Source: Agrocybe praecox (lineage: Eukaryota; Basidiomycota; Agaricomycetes; Agaricales; Agrocybaceae). Taken from it: a stretch of 64,000 bases of DNA. This document shows positions 56,411-64,000 of the stretch, piece after piece. The position numbers were made by a program, and so were the translations under genes. The notes under the pieces were generated by a model that searched no databases, was not told the origin of the DNA, and worked only from the letters and a program-made list of their open reading frames with translations. The stretch spans positions 1,674,001-1,738,000 of the forward strand of contig OZ024846.1 of NCBI GenBank assembly GCA_964017145.1, read 5' to 3'. The stretch's first letter is position 1. Each line of letters opens with the position of its first letter.

Positions 56411-56877
56411 TTGGTATCGTAAAAAATACTGTATGATGAGAATCTGAAAAGTGTAGTGTAAGTTCCTGCTCAACTTCCCGGAACGTGTAATAACTTGGAC
56501 AAAGACATGTTCACTGTGGTCACGTGGACTTAATGAGATAATGACGTGACGCGTCAAGAGCCATTCTCAGTGGGATAGAAGTTGAAAATGTGAATGAGGG
56601 AGAAAATCATACATATTATAGTGTATTTAATCTATACTATACATGTGTAGTGGATTCGGTTCTGTGATCAACAACGGGAAAACGATATCTGGTAACTATA
56701 GATACAATGGGTAGGATATATGTCCTGAACAAGTCTGTCTAGCAATGAACAGCGTAATTGAAAGCGAGTTGGCAGAAGATAGAGGTATAGATTCTCTTGT
56801 CGTCATTTACTGGCGACAGTATAACTTTATATCTGAAGGGTATACGATTTCCCGGAATGGGGATATGGATTTGAAGA
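56411..56877. other. Intergenic
   Basis: About 470 bases; minus-strand frames here have no family features. It includes the promoter of the WSS1-type gene and the 3' flank of the F-box gene. Confidence 0.4.
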
Positions 56878-58512
56878 TCATCGACTAGCGCACAATTTTC
56901 TCCTGAAGAAATAATTCCTTGTGTTGGCACGAGGTTGTTTCCTCGGGATGATATCCAAAATGAACGGTCGTGAGGTGTCCATGCGTGATAAGCGCCCTAA
57001 CTCTTTCAATTTTTCAAGGTCTCGCTGTCCATCTGCAACTCGCACCCTCCTGATTAGTGCCCAGCCCTCAACATGATCTCTGTTGCTAGCACGTCCACCG
57101 TGTATTGGAAGATTCAGTCGAGATTCGATCATGTTCAAAAGCACGTCCTGCGTGCTTGAAACACGGGTCTCAAAACTGATTTCCTCTAGCCTTGGGCACA
57201 ACACGTCAAAGCACTGAGAGGCGCATCTGCTCTCCGTACAGGTGTCCAAATGCATATCTCCCGCCTTCGCGTGACTAGAGCAACGAGTTAAGGACCGCAG
57301 CAAGTTATCGCCGACTCCGGTGCCTTCCACCGATAATTGTACCAGTGAGCGACTTGTCAGACGAAGACATTGGACGAGGGCGTCCTCGGCCATGGGAGAA
57401 TTGATCGACAAAATTGTGATTGTACAAGCGGATCTTTCAATGAGAAGGCAAAACGGAACCGGGTTCCACTTCCATGGCTCCGTGGTTGCTGAGGCATGAG
57501 CATGAGGCAGGGATGGTTGCAGGTGAGAAGGGTGCGACTGGGCGTGTTTGTTAAGATCCGAATCTATACGAACCTCACGCAAAGCTGGAAGGGTGAGGTG
57601 ATCGAAAATACTTGTCATGTCGGGAGATATGTTGAAAGAGGTTAATTTAGGAAGGAAAAGGGGTGGCTGGGAACGCATGGATTTGAATAGCGGCTTGGTG
57701 ATCCTGATATGTTCTAGATTTAAGCATTCATTGAGAACTTGAAGGTAGTCCAAAGTGCCGTGCTCCATTGCCAACGATAGTCGAGAAAGTTGCCCTAATG
57801 GCAATTCCATCATAGTCTCGGTGTCGGCAAGGTCGTCAACCCACGAGACCTCGCTTAGTTGTGGAGCGGTGGCGAGGAGGCGAGTAATGGGGTGGACGTT
57901 CATGGTGCTGATATCCCTCGCATGGAATTCAAACGTGCAGAGTTGTGGAACATTGCCAGATGCAATGTCCAATGAGTACATCGGGGGACATAAGAGATGT
58001 CTAAAATCAAAACGAATATGTTTCCACCGGTTGGAATGCTTGCATAAAGCATCGAGAATGTCCTGTTGGGGCTGCTCCCCAAAGTCTATGGCAATTGATA
58101 AAGAAAGGAGTTTGTTGCGAGAACGAGATAGCCAGATATCGGATGCTGGGATGTCTTCTGCAGGATCTTTGTAATTGATATGTATAGCTGTCCACAGCTC
58201 TGGCGTCGCAATGGCAAGAGTTCTCCAGTAGGAAGAGACTTGGGTAAGAAGAAGAGGTGCTTCTAAACGAGAGGGAATTGGAAAAATGTCGGTGGGTAAA
58301 CAGTATGCAAAAGTTTCGGCCAAGATCTCAGGTGGTAGAAGAGAGATGTACGACGGGGAACGTGGGTGGGAAGAAGAATTGGACATATGTTCGCCGTCCT
58401 CAGAGCCCATCCTTCGAGCAATTTCTGCTACATTGATATCCGTACTAGTCTCCGGGGCATGCGAATAGGAAGAGGAAGGCGGTTGGCGACTATTGCGGGG
58501 TCGAGTTCTCAT
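56878..58512 (-). CDS. F-box protein, leucine-rich
   Basis: This single-exon gene of 544 aa starts at ATG 58512 (MRTRPRNSRQPPSSS). An upstream in-frame extension has no ATG and was not used. The F-box-like motif is ISLLPPEILAETFAYCLP at about residues 57-75. A region rich in Leu and hydrophobic residues follows (VTQVSSYWRTLAIATPELW, SVQLSRLSLA-like repeats), typical of mushroom F-box/LRR-like proteins that are greatly expanded. It probably recruits substrates to an SCF ubiquitin ligase. The C-terminus reads FILDIIPRKQPRANTRN. Confidence 0.8.
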   Translation of the reverse strand: MRTRPRNSRQPPSSSYSHAPETSTDINVAEIARRMGSEDGEHMSNSSSHPRSPSYISLLPPEILAETFAYCLPTDIFPIPSRLEAPLLLTQVSSYWRTLAIATPELWTAIHINYKDPAEDIPASDIWLSRSRNKLLSLSIAIDFGEQPQQDILDALCKHSNRWKHIRFDFRHLLCPPMYSLDIASGNVPQLCTFEFHARDISTMNVHPITRLLATAPQLSEVSWVDDLADTETMMELPLGQLSRLSLAMEHGTLDYLQVLNECLNLEHIRITKPLFKSMRSQPPLFLPKLTSFNISPDMTSIFDHLTLPALREVRIDSDLNKHAQSHPSHLQPSLPHAHASATTEPWKWNPVPFCLLIERSACTITILSINSPMAEDALVQCLRLTSRSLVQLSVEGTGVGDNLLRSLTRCSSHAKAGDMHLDTCTESRCASQCFDVLCPRLEEISFETRVSSTQDVLLNMIESRLNLPIHGGRASNRDHVEGWALIRRVRVADGQRDLEKLKELGRLSRMDTSRPFILDIIPRKQPRANTRNYFFRRKLCASR

Positions 58513-60328
58513 TTGGACACTCGAATTGAAAGGAATCTCGGTAAAAATGTAGAAAGGAGAAAGGTGGCAGGGAGGGAAAATCTCTCTACTGAGCAGTTGG
58601 GTATCAAATATAGGGCACGCAGCCCACTGTGATTCTGTGAATGGCAATTCTTTCAGGAAACTATGTATGCTGTCGCATGGTAGACAGACACGAGGTGGGC
58701 GAGGGTAAGTTGCAAGTCTTTATACCCCACACTGGGACCGAGTACTAGACATACCTGATAGCCCTCCAAATGTACGCAACTTTGGGGTTGGAAGATGAAA
58801 GTCAAGAGTAAAGCTTAAAGGTCCACAAAAACAGATATCCGGCGATGTCGGCAAGGGCGTACTGTCCGACTAGATCATTGCTTAGTAACTTATGTCTCTG
58901 CGTGGATTTGTTACGACGTCAACTTGACACCAACCCTCATTTCATGTTCCTCAGACAGCTTCGAACTTCGAGAAAAGACCCAAGCCATGTACTGACAGTC
59001 GGACACCGGTCGGTCCCGCAGGGAAGATTATCAACGAAAGGTTCACGCTCGACCCCAGTAGCATCTATACATACACAAAAGATTCAGATAAGATATCTGT
59101 GGCATACTCTCGCATGCACCGAAGAATGCGGAGGCGAGAGTGGAAAAAGTTACGTACGTAGACCAGGCCTAGGTCCGTCGTGTTGACCCATTTCATTGAA
59201 GGAGACGTGCTCACGGCCATCGGCAACACATGGCTTAGTACCCTTTTTTTTTTTTATCAGCCTGTATCTTTATATAATGAATATAATTTGATGTTAAAAC
59301 GAGCAGAAGCCACAGAAAGCAGCTCAATAAATAACCTGCTGGATCTGACACCCCGAACAACAGGAAGAAATCATTGTGCACAAACATGTCATGAACTCAG
59401 ATCTTTGAAAACAGTATTTAGTCACAGCACTTATACACTGACGTCATCTGCGCGTTTCCATTAATATTCTCTGGTTTGGAAAGCATTCCTGCGAGCAGCG
59501 GAAGCCTTGGTCTGATCGTTGTTGTCGATACGCCAACAATTGAAAGAGAAAGTGTGCAGCCTGTGATCAAGCAGAGTCACAGACCCTCACAAAGACCGAG
59601 CGATCTCTCCCGGAATTCCGACGAATACAGATATGAACGACCGATGTGTCTGTGGGCAATCAGTGGAGCTCGCCGAAGCGCAGTGCAGTGTATCGAAGCC
59701 CCAGACAACGTACAAGGTACACGCAACTGAAGAAATTAACGACACGATGTCGAAGATTACACACGCCTAGGGCCTTGCAGATTTTTCTGGTCCCACGAAG
59801 ACGAGAAATTGCACATGTCAATTGTCCTGGGGCCATCGTTTATATGTGTATCCACTTCAGAGCGATCTATCTCCTATCTTTTCTCGGTCCCTTGCTTGTC
59901 GCTTCAACTCCTCTATGCCAACGGCCTTGAAGAAACCATAACGGGATTTCTCCAAGACGTTTAAACTTAATTATAAAACGGCAATGATCTCTCCAATGGG
60001 CGCCACGCCATGCCCGCCCCTAACGGCCGTTAAATTGTTCCTGTGCGGTATACGGTAATGAGTATATATTTGTCGTCATATCGGTTTGATGGAAAAGAGG
60101 ATCGATGGTGCGGCATAAAAATCGGACAAACGCACGTGTGACGTGCAACGCGAGTCTCGACGCGACCTAAGGACTTTGAAGTTTGCCGCAATCTGTCTCA
60201 TATCAAGTTGATCCCGAGTCTAAGACTTGGTCAACCATCTTTCCTTTCGTACCAACATCGCCACCCATTTACTCGGAGTACCTCGTAGTGAACGAACGAT
60301 ACTACATACCATTTCCTCCTATACCAAT
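58513..60328. other. Intergenic, about 1.8 kb
   Basis: This is the longest gap outside the array. Plus frames of 60-113 codons (for example 58845-59186, 59180-59464, 59476-59730) show no domain, no clear splice structure and poor coding character. A 10+ base T run lies near 59246-59258. The last 300 bases are the phosphofructokinase promoter. Confidence 0.4.
60021..60146. promoter_or_regulatory. Palindromic elements upstream of phosphofructokinase
   Basis: TAACGGCCGTTA at 60021-60032 is a perfect 12-base palindrome, with CGG/CCG halves like zinc-cluster sites. GCACGT-GTG-ACGTGC at 60132-60146 is a perfect inverted repeat containing the E-box CACGTG (60133-60138), a bHLH-type site. Both lie about 180-310 bases before the ATG. 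Binding is inferred, not shown. Confidence 0.35.
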
Positions 60329-63300
60329 ATGAAGATCGCTATTCTCACTTCTGGCGGCGATAGCGCAGGGATGAACGCGGCAGTGCGTGCCATCGTGAAA
60401 TGTGGTATTTTGAAGTAAATAATTTAATTTTGCCAACGATAAATTCTTACCTTTCTCCAACTTCATTATGTTAGGGGCTGCGAGATGTGGATTGTCCGCG
60501 AAGGATACGAAGGCCTTGTTCGAGGAAATGACGACCGAGGCGAAATAGCTGGAAAACAAGTCAACGCTGAAGCCGAGAAATTGGTGGAGCAAGAATTCCG
60601 AGAAAGTAAAGGCATCATAGAGCAAGAGCCTGATAGAAACCTTCTTCACAACTTGCGCTTCGGAGATGGAGATCTTCTTAGAGATGGAACAAGTGAATAC
60701 GTTGGTGGTAGGACACTCAAAGGAAGATATATTGTCAGGGTCGGTTGGGATGACGTGCGAGGGTGGTTTTCTGAGGTAACATGGCAGTTTTTACGATTTG
60801 TTAGAGGCTCACTGTCTGTCCTTATTGTTTACAGGGTGGTACGCTGATTGGTACAGCTCGATCAGCCGCTTTTAGGACGAGAGAAGGACGCACTGCAGCT
60901 GCACACAACCTCATTAAAGAGGGAATCGACGCACTCGTTGTATGCGGTGGTGATGGCTCATTGACAGGAGCAGATCTTTTTAGGTCAGAGTGGCCAACTC
61001 TCATTCAAGATCTCCATGCCCAAAGTATGTCATCAATATTTTCATTTGCAATGCATTTAATAAACACACACTTGTCAGATTTGATTACTGCAGAACAACT
61101 AGCGGTCCATGCTCATCTCAAGCTCGTTGGATTAGTCGGTTCAATCGATAATGATATGTCTATGACCGATCTGACCATTGGTGCCCCTACCGCCCTTCAA
61201 CGGATTTGTGAAGCAATCGATAACATCAATTCGACCGCATACAGTCATTCTCGTGCCTTTGTTCTCGAAGTCATGGGTCGCGATTGTGGTTGGCTCGCCC
61301 TAATGGCAGGCATTGCGTGAGTAGCCAGCTACCTTCTCCGCATATCTTGTATCTATCAAATTGAACGCGGTACTTTTTAGCGGCGGTGCGGACTTCACTT
61401 TCATACCCGAAAAGCCTCCAACAACCATGCCTTGGGAAGATGCCATGTGTGCAGAAATCTACCGTGTTCGTCTTCATATTCTCCACTCAAATAAGCACTC
61501 ACTCCTGTTTAGCATCGCGCAGTTGGCAAAAGAAAAACTATTGTTATCGTCGCCGAGGGTGCTCGAGACAGGGAGCTAAATCCCATTCGAGCCGAGTACA
61601 TCAAGGATATCCTTACAGACCGTCTAGGTCTCGATACTCGTGTCACCACGCTCGGGCACACTCAGCGAGGAGGAAGACCATGCGCCTTCGATAGGATCCT
61701 GGTATGTCGAGCTTTTTCCATCTAGTCCAACGAATAAACTTGCTGAAGCCATCTAGCCAACTTTGCAAGGAGTGGAAGCTGTAGATACTCTTTTATCCGC
61801 AACGCCAGGCACCCCAACCTACATGATTGGCGTCCAAGAAAATAAAATCACTCGTGTACCATTGATGGACGCTGTCAAAGCGGTAGGCATTGGACCTTTG
61901 TCCTGCTGGCATTTTATAGTCTGATAATGTGTGTTAGACACGGGCTGTAGGCCAGGCCATGAACGACAAAGATTTCGAGAAGGCACTAGACCTCAGAGGC
62001 CCCGAATTTATGGAGATGTTGCTCGGTTTCAGAGCAGTATCATCTCTTAAAGATGAGAGCGACAAGCTTCCAATCGACAAGGTATGTTTTTTCAGTTAAA
62101 AACCAAGAATTATTCTTACAATAATCGCTTTCAAGAGGTTACGCCTTGGCATCTTTCAGTAAGTCAGATTTCTTGTGGTGAAATTCTCCGCTGAACGTTT
62201 CGCGTAGCATGGGTGCTCCAGCAGGTGGTATGAATGCCGCTACTAGATCTGCAATCCGATACTGTATCAAACAAGGACATACCGCTCTCGCTGTCCACAA
62301 CGGATTCCGAGGTTTGCTCGATGACAACGTCGATCAACCATCTTGGCTTGGTGTCGATGCATGGATGGCTAGAGGTGGTTCTGAACTTGGTACAAACCGC
62401 ACTTTGCCTTCGGTCGATTTAGGAGGAGTCGCGGCCAAATTCCAACAGTTCAAATTTGATGCGATCATGATCATCGGAGGTTTCGAGGCTTTCAATGCAT
62501 TGCTGATTTTGGATGAAGCTCGCAAATATTACCCAGCGTTCCATATTCCTATGGTACATTTGCCAGCTACTATTAGCAACAACGTACCGATGACGGAGTA
62601 TAGTCTGGGAAGCGACACCAGTTTAAATGCCCTGGTCGATGCCTGCGACGCCATTAAACAGAGTGCCAGTGCCAGTCGAGATCGAGTTTTCGTGGTGGAG
62701 ACCCAAGGAGGAAAGTGCGGATATATTGCAACCATGGGAGCGCTAGCTGTAGGGAATCTTTCGTTTTCAAATGTCTTATAGGCTGAAAGATTCTTAGGTC
62801 GGAGCGAGTTTAGTGTACACACCTGAAGGAGGCATCAACCTTGATATGCTAAGAAGAGACGTTCAATTTTTAAGGACACGGTATAAGCTTGACTTGCCTG
62901 GAAAGAGCGAAGGTCGCCTTGTGATTAGGTACGACTCCTTCCAGAGTTTTTGAAGCAGAGCCTTATGCACATCACATCCAGGAGCGAAGCTGCATCGTCC
63001 GTTTACACGACGTCAGTGTTGACAAAAATGTTCGTGGAGGAAGGTGGTTCACTATTCGATGCACGCTCAGCCTCGCTTGGCCACACATTGCAAGGTGGTG
63101 TACCATCGCCCATTGACCGATATCGTGCATCGCGCCTGGCGTTGAGGTGCATGACCTTCATCGAAGAACACCATGAGATCCTTTCACAGAAGCCACACAA
63201 ATCGCGACAAGCAGGCCCTGAAAGTGCAGCTGTGATAACAATCCAACAAAGCGACGTGAAGTGGGTACCAGTACAAGAGATGGTCAAGCACGCAGACATG

Positions 63301-63423
63301 GCTAATCGACGAGGGAAAGAGAATTGGTGGGCTTCTGCGACAGACCTTGTGGAGCAGCTAGCAGGCAAACCGCAATTTCTGGGTGCGGAACAGAGTGATT
63401 TCCCCACCAACTTGAAAGTCTAG
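60329..63423 (+). CDS. ATP-dependent 6-phosphofructokinase
   Basis: Fungal PFK is a tandem-duplicated enzyme; the N-half is catalytic and the C-half regulatory. The gene starts [20 protein letters not shown]. Further blocks are [71 protein letters not shown] (the catalytic Asp is in the SIDNDM part), [68 protein letters not shown] and [21 protein letters not shown] 23-nt exon (about 62136-62158) joins the two halves: RLRLGIFH. There is a longer insert between EGLVRGN and WDDVRGW than in Aspergillus pfkA, as in other basidiomycetes. The N-terminal ~200-residue extension of yeast Pfk is absent. Confidence 0.92.
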
Positions 63424-63622
63424 GTATTGGGAGCAGCAAAAGAAATAAGTACATTTGTAGAATATGGTTTCGCTGATAGAAAACTTGTAGAAAACATTGT
63501 TTAATGCATTTCATCAACCGTGGGAATAATTGTGAAATTGTGTTTTGATATGTTGACACGACGGCAGTCTGATCACGGACAGCACGCATCTTCCGTTTCA
63601 GTACTTTTCATCCGCTGCTATC
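63424..63622. promoter_or_regulatory. Intergenic between PFK and the last gene
   Basis: About 200 bases, tandem genes. Presumed terminator of PFK and promoter of the next gene; no specific site seen. Confidence 0.3.
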
Positions 63623-64000
63623 ATGGTTGCTCGCCCCCCTTTGCCAGTCAAATTCGCCAACCCAAACATAAAAGAATACAGTGCGTCATATATTTGTACA
63701 CACATCATTTCAGCCTTTTATATTATTATTGCAGCTTCTCCAACTCAGCTTCCACCTGTGAAATACCAGATCCTGAACTGCCAAGGGAAAGACATCCTCG
63801 TTCGTTAACACATCATCTTTTTGACACTGCAATAACACTCTACGCTAATTTAGGTTGGAAGACTTAAAATTGATACACCAACTGTAAGCCATAAGCCATC
63901 CTCTCGCGTTCGAAAACTAACAAGGTGCTCATTGTGTACAGGAAACCGGTCATGCCTTCATCTTGCGCAGATTCGACACTGGCGCTGTCAGCTTGACAAC
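63623..64000 (+). CDS. KilA-N/APSES-type domain protein (Bqt4-like), 5' part
   Basis: The ATG gives MVARPPLPVKFANPNIKEY, and splicing continues with SPTQLPPVKYQILNCQGKDI. A further intron (donor GTTCGT after ATCCTC, acceptor TTTAG) gives LVGRLKIDTPT, and a third gives ETGHAFILRRFDTGAVSL. The last block is characteristic of the KilA-N/APSES-type domain of Bqt4-like proteins, which anchor telomeres to the nuclear envelope in fission yeast; the family also includes transcription regulators. The gene runs off the window edge, so the rest is unseen. Confidence 0.6.

Noticed and set aside
58513..58647. N-terminal extension of the F-box protein (PFTESQWAACPIFD...).
   Set aside because: The frame is open but contains no ATG; the extension begins at TTG. 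It is more likely 5' UTR.
58845..59930. Several plus-strand frames in the 58.5-60.3 kb gap.
   Set aside because: Short, overlapping, without motifs or introns consistent with family proteins.

Overview
This window looks like nuclear DNA of a mushroom-forming basidiomycete (Agaricomycetes). Genes are closely packed on both strands and cut by many 45-70 nt GT-AG introns. Several families are typical of that group: a FunK1-type kinase, wax-synthase-like MBOAT acyltransferases, AusD-like methyltransferases, a Git1/Pho84-type MFS permease and short Ser/Thr-rich GPI proteins. No rRNA, tRNA, CRISPR array, plasmid or virus feature was recognised.

Region 1 (about 1-12,750) is an accessory region: a tandem array of paralogous SAM-dependent methyltransferase (MT) genes. 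There are five intact copies (756-1682, 5168-6094, 8302-9231, 10184-11281, 11691-12733), a frameshifted copy (6141-7123), a truncated copy (7698-8138) and a 3'-end fragment (9258-9372). All copies share one phase-1 intron that splits the SAM-binding motif. Decayed pieces of a wax-synthase (WS) gene lie between and upstream of them, some antisense in the immediate promoter of the type-A MTs and some sense. An intact WS lies at 18762-20054. The array therefore looks like the remains of a WS+MT two-gene module that was repeatedly duplicated, inverted and recombined, with MT copies kept and WS copies lost.

Region 2 (13,000-31,000): a FunK1 kinase, a WD40 protein, the intact WS, a YVC1/TRP-like channel, an STK32/YANK-type kinase with an N-myristoylation signal, a macrodomain protein and a hexose transporter.

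Region 3 (31,000-49,000): a calpain of the PalB/Rim13 type, the tRNA-modifying enzyme RIT1 head-to-head with an F-box/ankyrin protein, eIF1A, a cytochrome P450, an alpha/beta hydrolase, a low-complexity protein whose start codon is split by an intron, the proteasome subunit SEM1/DSS1, and a Git1-type permease.

Region 4 (50,000-64,000): a citrate synthase ending in the peroxisomal signal SKL, a GPI-anchored secreted protein, a WSS1-type DNA-protein-crosslink protease, an F-box protein, ATP-dependent phosphofructokinase, and the 5' end of a KilA-N/APSES (Bqt4-like) gene cut by the window edge.

The most unusual features are the MT/WS module array with its recycled antisense promoters, the stop-free 45-nt intron inside the SAM loop, and a set of 9-16 nt micro-exons, several of which encode active-site or ligand-binding motifs. 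Exon boundaries were placed by eye from GT/AG signals, reading frame and family conservation. No searches were run.
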